From: Enterococcus lemanii
Lineage (GTDB): Bacteria; Bacillota; Bacilli; Lactobacillales; Enterococcaceae
Direction of reading: 5' to 3'
Assembly (NCBI RefSeq): GCF_016909125.1
Contig: NZ_JAFBFD010000004.1
Span: 35,939 to 99,938 of the forward strand
Length of the DNA: 64,000 bases
Positions 45,220-53,722 of the stretch are shown in pieces. A program made the translations under genes and the position numbers. The first letter of the stretch is position 1. Each line of letters begins with the position of its first letter. The notes under the pieces are model-generated. The model did not search any database. It was not told the DNA's origin and was given only the letters and a program-made list of their open reading frames with translations.

Positions 45220-46596
45220 ATGAAAGAAAAAATTGATCAGTATTTCGGCATTACCAAATCAGGCTCGACCTTTAAACGTGAGTTAACCGGTGGGGTAACT
45301 GCATTTTTAGCAATGTCGTACGTTATCTTTGTCAATCCAATTATTTTAGGGCAAGCAGGGATGCCTCAAGATGCGGTTTTCATGTCCACGATTTTGTCAT
45401 CAGCCATTGCCATGTTAGTAATGGGCTTATGGGCACGATTTCCTTTAGGTCTGGCACCATGTATGTCAATGAATGCTTTTTTTGCTTATTCCGTTGTTTT
45501 ACAAATGGGTAAAACTTGGCAAGAAGCTCTCTCGACCGTTTTAGTTTCTTCGATCTTATTTATTTTATTAGCAATTTCAGGTTTACGTTCAACCATTATT
45601 AAAGCAATACCCGTTTCAGTGAAGCAAGCAGGAACAGTTGGTCTAGGGATTTTTATTGCTTTTGTTAGTTTTAAAAACTCAGGAATTATTGTCCCTGACG
45701 AAGGAATGTTTATTACGTTTGGTGGTTTCCACGATCCAAACGTGATTATTGCCTTTTTTGGTTTAACAACAGCGGCGTATTTCTTAATTCGTAAAAACCA
45801 ATATGCTGTCTTTTTAGGTATGATTGGTGCGGCGATTTGTGGTTTGTTTATCCGTTTTGGTGCAAGTATGGATTGGTTCCATTTAAGCGAAAGTGTCGTT
45901 GCTGGCTTACCACAATTGCCAAGCGGCTCACCGGTTGTTTTACCAACGCAACCAATGCAAAGTATGTTGGATGAGACTTTCTTAGTTGCCGTTACAACCT
46001 TACCTAAGATGTTATCGGCCGATTCAATTATTGTTATTTTAACTTTCTTGTTCTTAGATTTCTTTGGGACAGCCACAACCTTGTCAGCAGCCGCAACACA
46101 AGTCTCAGACATCAAACGTGAAAGCTTTGAAGACAATAAACGCATTTATAGTGCCGATGCAATTGGTTCATTTGTTGGTTCAATTTTTGGAACATCAAGC
46201 TTATCAACTTATATCGAATCTGTTTCAGGTATTATTGCGGGAGCACGTACAGGCTTAATGAGTGTCATCGTTGCGATTTTATTCTTATTATCCACTTTCT
46301 TTTACCCAGTGCTTTCATTAGTAACGCCAGCTGTGACAACGCCCGCGATGGTCGTTATCGGTATTTTCATGATGCAAAACATTACAAGCATCAAGTGGGA
46401 TGGCGGATTTGAAGAAATTATTCCCGCTTTCTTAACGATTGTGATGATGCCATTAACCGGCTCAATTGCTTTAGGTTTGGTATTAGGCTTCTTATCTTAT
46501 GAAATTTGTATGATTTTTGCCAAACGCTTTGATGAATTACCACCAGTGATGCACTTGATTTCACTCATTTCTTTAGCTTACTTATTTACACTTTAA
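45220..46596 (+). CDS. pbuG: guanine/hypoxanthine permease, NCS2 AzgA-type (PbuG-like)
   Basis: 458 residues with about 12-14 membrane segments. The start FGITKSGSTFKRELTGGVTAF, the APCMSMNAFFAY segment and FLFLDFFGTATTLSAAATQ are family hallmarks of AzgA/PbuG carriers. The guanine riboswitch upstream supports guanine and hypoxanthine as substrates. AAGGAGG precedes ATG. Confidence 0.95.
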   Translation: MKEKIDQYFGITKSGSTFKRELTGGVTAFLAMSYVIFVNPIILGQAGMPQDAVFMSTILSSAIAMLVMGLWARFPLGLAPCMSMNAFFAYSVVLQMGKTWQEALSTVLVSSILFILLAISGLRSTIIKAIPVSVKQAGTVGLGIFIAFVSFKNSGIIVPDEGMFITFGGFHDPNVIIAFFGLTTAAYFLIRKNQYAVFLGMIGAAICGLFIRFGASMDWFHLSESVVAGLPQLPSGSPVVLPTQPMQSMLDETFLVAVTTLPKMLSADSIIVILTFLFLDFFGTATTLSAAATQVSDIKRESFEDNKRIYSADAIGSFVGSIFGTSSLSTYIESVSGIIAGARTGLMSVIVAILFLLSTFFYPVLSLVTPAVTTPAMVVIGIFMMQNITSIKWDGGFEEIIPAFLTIVMMPLTGSIALGLVLGFLSYEICMIFAKRFDELPPVMHLISLISLAYLFTL

Positions 46597-46599
46597 TCA

Positions 46600-46648
46600 A
46601 AAAACGCCCGACTACTCGATTTTACAAAGAGCAGTCGGGATTTTTTTA
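46600..46648. terminator. terminator between pbuG and yaaA
   Basis: CCCGACT (46607-46613) pairs with AGTCGGG (46633-46639), followed by T7; A-rich on the other side, so it may also serve yaaA. Confidence 0.85.
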
Positions 46649-47392
46649 ATTGTTTTTTATAAATACCATTTTTTGTTCGTCCGAAAATTCAGAAGCATAA
46701 GCATAATCCGGATGGTCGAATTGCTTCATTCCTTCAAGCGTTGTAATTTGATTTTCAGCCATAAAGCGGACCATTTCACCACGGGCCATTTTGGCTAAAG
46801 TGGCTTTTACTTTGAGTTTCCCATCCACAAGGCTAGCAAAGACCGGTTCAATAAAAAGATCGGTCGGTTTTAAATAGGGCGTAATTGCCTTACTATATTC
46901 TTTTGAAGCGAGATTGATGATGGGGCCGGCTTCAGTCGTTAAAGTATCATAAAGCTTTTTACCCCAAAATTCGTAAAGATTTTTGGTATCGCCAACGGCT
47001 AAGTTTGCTTGCATTTCTAGGCGGTAAGGAACGACGCCGTCAAAAGGGCGCAAAATCCCATAAAATCCTGATAAAATGCGTAAATGTTGCTGCAGATAAG
47101 TCAATCCATCATCGGTTAACAAATCTGGCGCCATGTATTGGTATTGAATCCCTTTATAAGTCATGACAGCTGGACTTGTTTGGTTGGTTAAATTTAGCGC
47201 TTGTAAGTGTGCGTAGTTTTCTTGGGCGAGTTTGTCACTACATTGCCACAAGGTTTTAGCTTCTTCATAAGAAAGTTTTTTTAATTCAGCCAAAATTTCC
47301 GTCGTTTCATCGATGAATAATGGGGATTGTTCGGGTAAAAAACTATCGATTGAAACGAGCATTTTTTTTGTCGGGGAGAGAATGATTTGCAT
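46646..47392 (-). CDS. yaaA: peroxide-stress protein YaaA (DUF328)
   Basis: 248 residues. ILSPTKKM at the N-terminus, TYKGIQYQYM, RILSGFYGILRPFDGVVPYRLEM and INLASKEYSK are the conserved YaaA blocks. In E. coli YaaA lowers free intracellular iron during peroxide stress. It lies downstream of the ribonucleotide reductase operon in the same direction, 81 bases after nrdF, with its own ribosome binding site. Confidence 0.95.
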   Translation of the reverse strand: MQIILSPTKKMLVSIDSFLPEQSPLFIDETTEILAELKKLSYEEAKTLWQCSDKLAQENYAHLQALNLTNQTSPAVMTYKGIQYQYMAPDLLTDDGLTYLQQHLRILSGFYGILRPFDGVVPYRLEMQANLAVGDTKNLYEFWGKKLYDTLTTEAGPIINLASKEYSKAITPYLKPTDLFIEPVFASLVDGKLKVKATLAKMARGEMVRFMAENQITTLEGMKQFDHPDYAYASEFSDEQKMVFIKNN

Positions 47393-47473
47393 AGAAAAGA
47401 CTCCTTGTCTAAGATGTGATTAGATTTATCATAACATGAATCAAAACAAGGCTTCAGTATTTTTTTGTGTCTA

Positions 47474-48418
47474 TTAAAAATCATAATCATCCGCAGTCAT
47501 CGCTTCAACGTTGCCGAGTAAGTAACCGGCGCCTACTTGAGAGAAAAAATCGTGATTGGCTGTTTCAGTTGAAATACCATTTTTGACGAGTGGGTGAATC
47601 TCTTCAATCGTTGCTTGTTCGAAACGAGCGTCAAAGCCCATATTTTGTAGGGATTTATTGGCGTTATAGCGAATAAATTGCTTGACGTCATCAACTAAAT
47701 CAAGTGGGGCATAAAGTTTTTCAGTAAAAATAAACTCATTTTCTAAAAGGTCATCGAGAAGGTCGTCCATCCAAATTTTAAAAGCGACTTGTTCTTCCGC
47801 ATTTAATTCCGCAAAACCTAATTGAAACTTATAACCTAAGTAAGTGCCGTGCACCGATTCATCGCGAATAATTAATTTAATGATTTCCGAAAGATTGGCT
47901 AATTTATTTTGACCGCGATACCATAACGGCAAAAAGAAGTTATCATAATATAAAATCCCTTCTAAAAAAACACTTGCGACTTTTTTCTGTAAAGGATCTC
48001 CAGTTTGGTAAATCTCATTGATACGTCTGACTTTGTATTGCATTTGAGGATCATTGTTCATCCAGTGATAGACTTGGTCGATTACCGCGTTTTCATTGAG
48101 TGAAGTCAAAATTGTGCCGTAACTTTTAGCATGGATGGATTCCATCATTAAAAAGTTATTGATCACGGCTGCTTCTTTTCGAGTCCGTGCATCGGCGCGT
48201 ATTTTATTGACGCCTTCTTCAGACTGCAAGGTGTCAAGCAAGGCTAAGCCGCCGACCACTTGATTAATAATATTTTTTTCTGTTTCAGATAAGGTTCGCC
48301 AATCGCTTAAATCGTTGGACACTGGCACACGAGTATCTAACCAAAATTGCGCAGTGGCTTTGTCCCAAACGTATTCATCAAAAACATCTTCTTCGATATT
48401 CCAATTTAAAGTTTTCAT
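47474..48418 (-). CDS. nrdF: class Ib ribonucleotide reductase small subunit NrdF (canonical)
   Basis: 314 residues. All six dimetal ligands are present: Asp62, Glu93, His96, Glu153, Glu187 and His190, with radical Tyr100 in MESIHAKSYG. The tail DDYDF is the NrdE docking peptide. It makes the tyrosyl radical (Mn with NrdI, or Fe) for NrdE. It is the last gene of the nrdI-nrdE-nrdF2-nrdF operon, 17 bases after the paralogue. Confidence 0.96.
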   Translation of the reverse strand: MKTLNWNIEEDVFDEYVWDKATAQFWLDTRVPVSNDLSDWRTLSETEKNIINQVVGGLALLDTLQSEEGVNKIRADARTRKEAAVINNFLMMESIHAKSYGTILTSLNENAVIDQVYHWMNNDPQMQYKVRRINEIYQTGDPLQKKVASVFLEGILYYDNFFLPLWYRGQNKLANLSEIIKLIIRDESVHGTYLGYKFQLGFAELNAEEQVAFKIWMDDLLDDLLENEFIFTEKLYAPLDLVDDVKQFIRYNANKSLQNMGFDARFEQATIEEIHPLVKNGISTETANHDFFSQVGAGYLLGNVEAMTADDYDF

Positions 48419-48435
48419 TTTTGTTTCTCGCTTTC

Positions 48436-49371
48436 TTAAAATTGATAATCACTGACTTGCATCGCTTCATCTTGTTGACTAAAGATGACTTGTGCTTGTT
48501 GCGTCATTTGTTTCGTCGTCATTAAATATGGTTGGAACATTTGTTTAATCACGGGGCTTGGTGTTTCCTCATTTGGCTTGTGAAAACCAAGTGTTTGGTA
48601 AGTATAAACTAGACCAAATTGCAAAGCGTCGAGGCTTGTCTTAAAATCATCATCGGTTAAAAGTTCTGCTAAAAAAGCTTGTTCGAGTTGGATGAGCTCT
48701 TGGCTAAAGTCTTCAAACCAAGTTTTAAATTTACTTTTTTCCATCTCATCTAAAAGCCAATACGTTTTTTGAAATTTATACCCGAGATAAGCACTAAAAA
48801 TCCCGGTCCCTTGTAAAATTTGCCGTAACATTTGTTTGGTTTGGTTTAAGGCTGTTTGTTGCAAAAGGGGGGCGAGTTTGCCAAATGTTAAGACCGTATT
48901 AGCTAAGAAAAAAGCGGCCTTTTTTTGTAGCGCCTCCCCTTGTTCAAAAACATTTTCTAATAAGCCGATTTGTTGTTGTAAAAGGGGGTGGTGATCGGCA
49001 AAATCATAGCCAATTTGTGTTTTTTCGTCCGAAACTAAACCGCGAAAAATACTCGTATACGCTTTTGTATGCACCGATTCTAAAAAAGTTAAGATATTTA
49101 AGACCGCTTCTTCTTGTTGCGTTTGAATAGCTGGTCGCAAACTCGGTGCCCCGATTTCAGCGTGAAGTGCCGCATTTAACGAAGCGCTTGCTAAGAATTG
49201 TATCAATATTTGTTGTGTTTTTTGCGGTAAATTTTTCCAAGCATCAAAATCTTCTCGCATCGGTAAGCGGGTATCTAACCAAAAGTGGTTGGTTAATTTT
49301 TCCCAAGTGTAAGTGTCTAGGTTGTCAAAAGTCTCATTCCAGTTGACCGCTTTGTAATATAAAAAATTCAT
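48436..49371 (-). CDS. NrdF paralogue lacking most metal ligands
   Basis: 311 residues, aligned along its whole length with the canonical NrdF next door (FWLDTR, LESVHTKAY, EALQKKAA, AYLGYKF). At the ligand positions Asp is Ala67, the third Glu is Ala157, the fourth Glu is Thr189 and the second His is Phe192; only Glu98, His101 and the radical-position Tyr105 remain. The C-terminal docking tail is kept as SDYQF. It cannot bind a dimetal centre in the known way. It may pair with NrdF as a structural partner (as Rnr4 does with Rnr2 in yeast), regulate NrdE, or use a metal-independent radical. It lies between nrdE and nrdF, 24 bases from nrdE. Confidence 0.88.
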   Translation of the reverse strand: MNFLYYKAVNWNETFDNLDTYTWEKLTNHFWLDTRLPMREDFDAWKNLPQKTQQILIQFLASASLNAALHAEIGAPSLRPAIQTQQEEAVLNILTFLESVHTKAYTSIFRGLVSDEKTQIGYDFADHHPLLQQQIGLLENVFEQGEALQKKAAFFLANTVLTFGKLAPLLQQTALNQTKQMLRQILQGTGIFSAYLGYKFQKTYWLLDEMEKSKFKTWFEDFSQELIQLEQAFLAELLTDDDFKTSLDALQFGLVYTYQTLGFHKPNEETPSPVIKQMFQPYLMTTKQMTQQAQVIFSQQDEAMQVSDYQF

Positions 49372-49395
49372 TATTCAAAACTCCTTTAAGTGTGA

Positions 49396-51552
49396 TTAGA
49401 TCATGCAAGCTTCACATTGATTGGCGCTAGTAAATTCATCGTCAGGGGTGAACGTTCGGACATAGTAAATGGACTTGATTCCTTTGGTCCAGGCGTAGTT
49501 TCGCAGACGATTCAAATCGCGAGTGGTCATGAGTAACTGGTCGTCGTTTTTCCATTCGTAAAGTCCTGCTGGTAAAACCGAACGCATAAAGAGTGTCAAA
49601 CTCATCCCTTGGTCAATGTGTTTTTGCGCGATGGCATATGTATCAATAATTTTTCGTTGATCGATATCATAAGCACTTGTGTAGTAAGGCAACGTGTCAT
49701 TGCTTAAGAAAGGGGCCGGATAAAAAACCGAACCGACTTTGTTTTCTTGTCGTTGTTCAACGAGTTGGGTAATCGGATGAAGGGAGGCACTTGTTTCATT
49801 GACGTAAGAAATTGATCCATTCGGTGCAACGGCTAGCCGGTTGCGGTGATAGAGTCCGTGTTTTTGCACGGCTTTTTTTAACATTTGCCAATCTTTCAAG
49901 GTTGGCAAGGGGATATTGGCAAATAATTGTTTGTTTTTTTCAAAAGTTAAGGTAAAAGGTTCGGCAAGGTAAGTTTCAAAATAAGAACCGTCCGCATAAG
50001 CAGAGGCGTTAAAATCATGGAATGTTTGCCCTTTTTCTTGGGCAATTTTATGACTAGCAACTAAAGAATAATAGTTGAGCGCATAAAAACAAGCTTCGGT
50101 AAATTCAAGTGCTTCAGGGGAACCGTAGTGGATTTGATTAGTAGCTAAAACCGTGTGTAGCCCCATCGCCCCAAGACCGATTGTATGATACAAATCGTTG
50201 CCTTTTTTAATACTTGGGACTTCGTGAATGGCGGTCAACTCACTGACGGTTGTTAAGGCACGAATCGCACGTTCAACGGATTGTGCGAAGTCGGGACTTT
50301 TGATTAAATTCATCAAATTCACCGAACCTAAATTACAAGAAATATCCGTACCGATTGTTTGGTAAGACAAATCATCATTTAACTCAGACGGTTCTTGTGG
50401 TTGTAAAATCTCACTGCACAAGTTACTCATGATAATTTTCCCATTGACGGGGTTGGTGCGATTGGCGGTATCGATATTTAAAATATAAGGATAGCCTGAT
50501 TCCTGTTGTAAACGCGAAATCTCTTGTTCAAGTTCACGCGCTTGAATGTAGTTTTTTTTGATGTCAGGATGTGCAACCATAGCATCGTATTCTTTGGTCA
50601 GATCGACATAGCTAAAAGGTTTTTTGTAGACTTTTTCAACATCATAAGGGCTAAACAACGCCATCGGTTGATTGGTTTTTAGTAGTTCGTAATATTTATC
50701 AGGCACCGTTAAGCCTAAAGAAAGGGTCTTGACGCGAATTTTTTCATCGGCATTTTCTTTTTTGGTCGCTAAAAAAGAAAGAATATCGGGGTGAAAGACA
50801 TTTAGATAAACAACACCAGCACCATTTCTTTGCCCAAGTTGATTGGAGTAACTAAAGGCATCTTCCAATAATTTCATGACCGGAATGACACCAGAAGAAG
50901 CGTTGGTAATTTTTTTGATCGGATCACCGGCAGCCCGTAAGTTAGAGAGATTCAAGCCGACGCCACCACCAATCTTTGACAATTGTAAGGCCGAATTTAA
51001 CCCCCGCCCAATTGAAAGCATCGAATCGTTTAAATCTAGTAAGAAGCAAGAAACCATTTCCCCACGCCGTTTTTTGCCAGCATTTAAAAAAGTCGGGGTC
51101 GCCGGTTGAAAGCGTTGGGTAATTAATTCTTCAGCCAAAGCCGTTGCGAGTTTTTCATCACCATTGCCTAAATACAACGCGTTTAATAATACCCGGTCAA
51201 CAAAATCTTCCAAATAAGCTTGTTTGTCATCGGTTTGCATGGCGTATTGGTTATAAAATTTATAAGCGCCCATGAAACTGCGAAAAGCAAAAGGATGCGT
51301 CCGAAGTTTATCGTGGAGTTGTTCGATAAAGTGAAAAGAATACAATTGGACAAGTTTTTCATCAATATAATCTTCCGTAATTAAAAAAGTAAACCGCTCT
51401 TTAAGTGAGGGAAAAGTCATCGTTTTAGGTACAACCGTTTCTTTGAAAAAAGCGGTTAAAGCTTCTTGGTCGTAATGAGTGGGAATCTTTCCATCGATAG
51501 GGATATTCACTAAATTATTTAAATAAAAATAAGTTTGTTTTTCTTTAAGCAT
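49396..51552 (-). CDS. nrdE: class Ib ribonucleotide reductase large subunit NrdE
   Basis: 718 residues. MVSCFLLDLNDSM and the catalytic NLCSEILQ (Asn-x-Cys-x-Glu) are in place, as is the C-terminal redox pair in CEACMI, which reloads the active site. It reduces ribonucleoside diphosphates to deoxy forms. ATG 51552 is chosen because AAGGAG is 7 bases upstream and it starts one base after the nrdI stop; the 9-codon longer frame would overlap nrdI. Confidence 0.95.
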   Translation of the reverse strand: MLKEKQTYFYLNNLVNIPIDGKIPTHYDQEALTAFFKETVVPKTMTFPSLKERFTFLITEDYIDEKLVQLYSFHFIEQLHDKLRTHPFAFRSFMGAYKFYNQYAMQTDDKQAYLEDFVDRVLLNALYLGNGDEKLATALAEELITQRFQPATPTFLNAGKKRRGEMVSCFLLDLNDSMLSIGRGLNSALQLSKIGGGVGLNLSNLRAAGDPIKKITNASSGVIPVMKLLEDAFSYSNQLGQRNGAGVVYLNVFHPDILSFLATKKENADEKIRVKTLSLGLTVPDKYYELLKTNQPMALFSPYDVEKVYKKPFSYVDLTKEYDAMVAHPDIKKNYIQARELEQEISRLQQESGYPYILNIDTANRTNPVNGKIIMSNLCSEILQPQEPSELNDDLSYQTIGTDISCNLGSVNLMNLIKSPDFAQSVERAIRALTTVSELTAIHEVPSIKKGNDLYHTIGLGAMGLHTVLATNQIHYGSPEALEFTEACFYALNYYSLVASHKIAQEKGQTFHDFNASAYADGSYFETYLAEPFTLTFEKNKQLFANIPLPTLKDWQMLKKAVQKHGLYHRNRLAVAPNGSISYVNETSASLHPITQLVEQRQENKVGSVFYPAPFLSNDTLPYYTSAYDIDQRKIIDTYAIAQKHIDQGMSLTLFMRSVLPAGLYEWKNDDQLLMTTRDLNRLRNYAWTKGIKSIYYVRTFTPDDEFTSANQCEACMI

Positions 51553-51553
51553 G

Positions 51554-52039
51554 TCAGACTCCTTCTTTTTGTCGTTCATTGGCCCGTGTTTGTTCTTTGA
51601 TTAAAAGCTCACCAATCCGCACAATGTCCAATTGGCTTCCACGTAATTCAAATTCATCAAGATAAGGAAAATGAAAGTAATCGGCATATTGATGGGCCGT
51701 CAGAGCAAATTGTTTATTAAAATTACGATTGCCACTCCCGACAATTCCGTAACAACGCTGATAATTCTCCTGATAACGCAAATAATCTTTTAAAGGCGTC
51801 GTTAGTATCTCTTGGTCTCCATTGTCTTTTCCGTTGCCGCCTTCTAAAAAAGCCGGTAAAAAAGTTGCGAAAGGTTGTTCTAATTTTTGAAAAGCTTCTT
51901 TTTTATAAAGGATTTCTTTCACATTCTTTGCGTTAAGTTGCACGCCTTTTTCTGCGTAATATTGTTCTAATTGGGCCATAAAATAAGTCGTATTGCCGGT
52001 TAAACTAATATATAAAATATGAATCTTCAGCGGTTGCAT
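51554..52039 (-). CDS. nrdI: NrdI flavodoxin-like activator of class Ib ribonucleotide reductase
   Basis: 161 residues with the flavodoxin-like start ILYISLTGNTTYFM (FMN phosphate loop) and GIVGSGNRNFNKQFALTA (flavin-binding loop), typical of NrdI. It supplies the oxidant for the Mn-NrdF cofactor. It begins the operon; two NrdR boxes lie directly upstream. No nrdH glutaredoxin-like gene is in this operon. Confidence 0.93.
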   Translation of the reverse strand: MQPLKIHILYISLTGNTTYFMAQLEQYYAEKGVQLNAKNVKEILYKKEAFQKLEQPFATFLPAFLEGGNGKDNGDQEILTTPLKDYLRYQENYQRCYGIVGSGNRNFNKQFALTAHQYADYFHFPYLDEFELRGSQLDIVRIGELLIKEQTRANERQKEGV

Positions 52040-52071
52040 GAAAAGTCACTCCTTTGGTTTATTTTGATGGA

Positions 52072-52087
52072 ACACAATATATTGTAC
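52072..52087. promoter_or_regulatory. NrdR box 1 of the nrd operon
   Basis: ACACAATATATTGTAC closely fits the NrdR consensus (ACACWATATMTWGTGT). It lies 33 bases upstream of nrdI. Confidence 0.85.
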
Positions 52088-52102
52088 CATTGAATTAAAA
52101 TA

Positions 52103-52118
52103 ACACAATATGTAGTGT
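52103..52118. promoter_or_regulatory. NrdR box 2 of the nrd operon
   Basis: ACACAATATGTAGTGT, 31 bp from box 1 centre to centre, i.e. about three helical turns, as in other NrdR-regulated promoters. Confidence 0.85.
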
Positions 52119-52362
52119 TTTTGTGAAATAAAATGAAAGCTTAATCTATTCATACTTGTGAAAACAACAAGCAGAAGAATCAAAAAAAATTCAAAAAATT
52201 TTTTTTAGCACAAATGGCTTAAGAGAAATCATTTCTTCGTTTTAATAAAAAATAATCCGCCGTTTTATATAAAAAAATATATAAAGGTTTGTGAATAAAT
52301 TATTTATTAAGGAGAAAAGTTGAGGAGATGCATTTTGTGAAGGTTTGAGGAGTAATCAAGCA

Positions 52363-52390
52363 GTGAAACAAAAAAAAGAAGTGGTATAAT
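52363..52390 (+). promoter_or_regulatory. candidate promoter of the MFS gene
   Basis: GTGAAA (52363-52368), 16 bp, TATAAT (52385-52390). The rest of the 375-base gap 52040-52414 holds the NrdR boxes and AT-rich sequence with no gene. Confidence 0.55.
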
Positions 52391-52414
52391 GGAAATGTCG
52401 AAAAAAAGAAATGG

Positions 52415-53617
52415 ATGGTAAGGAAGAAATTGGCAACTTTATTTTTAATGATTATTTATTTAACATTTATTAGTTTAGGTTTACCAGATGCTTTATTAGG
52501 AGTTGGGTGGCCTGAAATGTATTCTGAGTTACACGTGCCGCAAAGTTTTGCAGGGGTGGTATCGATTACGATTTCCCTAGGAACGATTGCCTCAAGTTTT
52601 TTTAGCGGTAAGTTTATTCGCCGTTTTGGGACAGGGAAATTAACGGCAATTAGCGTGTTGAGTACTGCCGTTGCCTTACTCGGTTTTTACTTTGCGCCAA
52701 GTTTTCTTTGGGTAATGCTTGCAGCCATTCCATTAGGATTAGGTGCGGGGGCTGTCGATGCGGGCTTAAATGATTACGTGGCACGTCACTACCAAGCGCA
52801 CCACATGAACTGGCTACATAGCTTTTGGGGCGTGGGTGCACTCACAAGTCCACTCATTATGGGACAAGTACTAGCGCATGGTTCCTCTTGGCGTGTGGGT
52901 TATTTAATTGTTGCTATCATTCAATTTTTGTTAGTGGCAATTTTATTTCTCACGTTACCAATGTGGCGCAGTCGGGAAATGCGCCCATTAAAAGTAACCC
53001 CAAAAACAACCGAACCAGATATGAAGCTCGTTCAGTTGCTTCAATTAAAAAAGGTTCGGCTAGCTTTGTATGCTTTTTTTCTATATATTGGAGTGGAAGC
53101 AACAATGGGATTGTGGACAAGTAGTTATTTGATTAGTGTCAAAGGCATCGCGAGTGACAAAGCAGCAATTGGTGTTTCGATATTTTTTGGTTTTATTATG
53201 TTTGGTCGTTTACTTTCAGGTTTTATGTCGATGATGTTGAGTAATCGCCAATTAATCCAAGTTGGTCAACTGTTGATTTTATTAGGAAGCGTGTTTGTTT
53301 GGTTGTCTGCAAGTTATGCCTTTTTACTGTTTGGTATAAGCTTAATTGGTTTTGGTTGTGCGCCAATTTATCCGGCCATGCTTCATGAAACCCCGCAGCG
53401 TTTTGGACAAAAGATTGCTCAAGAAATTATGGGCGTGCAAATGGCGTTTTCGTATACGGGCTCTGTTGTTTTGCCACCCTTGTTTGGCTTTTTAGTCCCA
53501 ATTGTCGGGATGCGTAGTTTGCCTCTTTTCTTACTGTTTTATGCGTTGATGATGTGGCTAGCTTCTGAACGTTTAGTGAAAAAGATTGACCAAGAAAAAA
53601 TTAGAAAGAAAGACTGA
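52415..53617 (+). CDS. MFS transporter
   Basis: 400 residues with 12 hydrophobic segments. The N-terminal half has GLPDALLGVGWPEMY, SGKFIRRFGTGKL (MFS motif A-like loop) and GLGAGAVDAGLN, reminiscent of FucP-like sugar transporters; AGLNDYVARHYQAHHMNWLH is a further mark of this subgroup. Substrate not predictable. The ATG at 52415 has no clear ribosome site; an in-frame TTG at 52430 close behind AAGGAA is an alternative start. Monocistronic with its own terminator. Confidence 0.85.
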   Translation: MVRKKLATLFLMIIYLTFISLGLPDALLGVGWPEMYSELHVPQSFAGVVSITISLGTIASSFFSGKFIRRFGTGKLTAISVLSTAVALLGFYFAPSFLWVMLAAIPLGLGAGAVDAGLNDYVARHYQAHHMNWLHSFWGVGALTSPLIMGQVLAHGSSWRVGYLIVAIIQFLLVAILFLTLPMWRSREMRPLKVTPKTTEPDMKLVQLLQLKKVRLALYAFFLYIGVEATMGLWTSSYLISVKGIASDKAAIGVSIFFGFIMFGRLLSGFMSMMLSNRQLIQVGQLLILLGSVFVWLSASYAFLLFGISLIGFGCAPIYPAMLHETPQRFGQKIAQEIMGVQMAFSYTGSVVLPPLFGFLVPIVGMRSLPLFLLFYALMMWLASERLVKKIDQEKIRKKD

Positions 53618-53643
53618 TTTTTTAATTTCAGTCGTTTTTTTAT
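53611..53643 (+). terminator. terminator of the MFS gene
   Basis: GACTGA (53612-53617, including the stop codon) pairs with TCAGTC (53628-53633), followed by a T7 run. Confidence 0.7.
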
Positions 53644-53722
53644 TTTAAATTGTTAAAAAATAAACAAGTATAGAATACTTGGATTATAATAAAAATAGCA
53701 AAATGAAAGAAGGGGTAAAATC

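Noticed and set aside
45486..46145. A 219-codon open frame on the minus strand
   Set aside because: It lies fully opposite the purine permease gene, is Lys/Pro/Thr-rich with no recognisable motif, and has no ribosome binding site; it is an antisense shadow.
48436..49371. Calling the second NrdF a class Ie (metal-free DOPA) subunit
   Set aside because: Known class Ie proteins change mainly the carboxylates and keep the histidines; here one His is Phe and the first Glu is retained, so the assignment would be unsupported.
52321..52350. Tiny frame of six codons (starting ATG CAT) behind AGGAG as a leader peptide
   Set aside because: No attenuator structure follows and it lies upstream of the probable MFS promoter.
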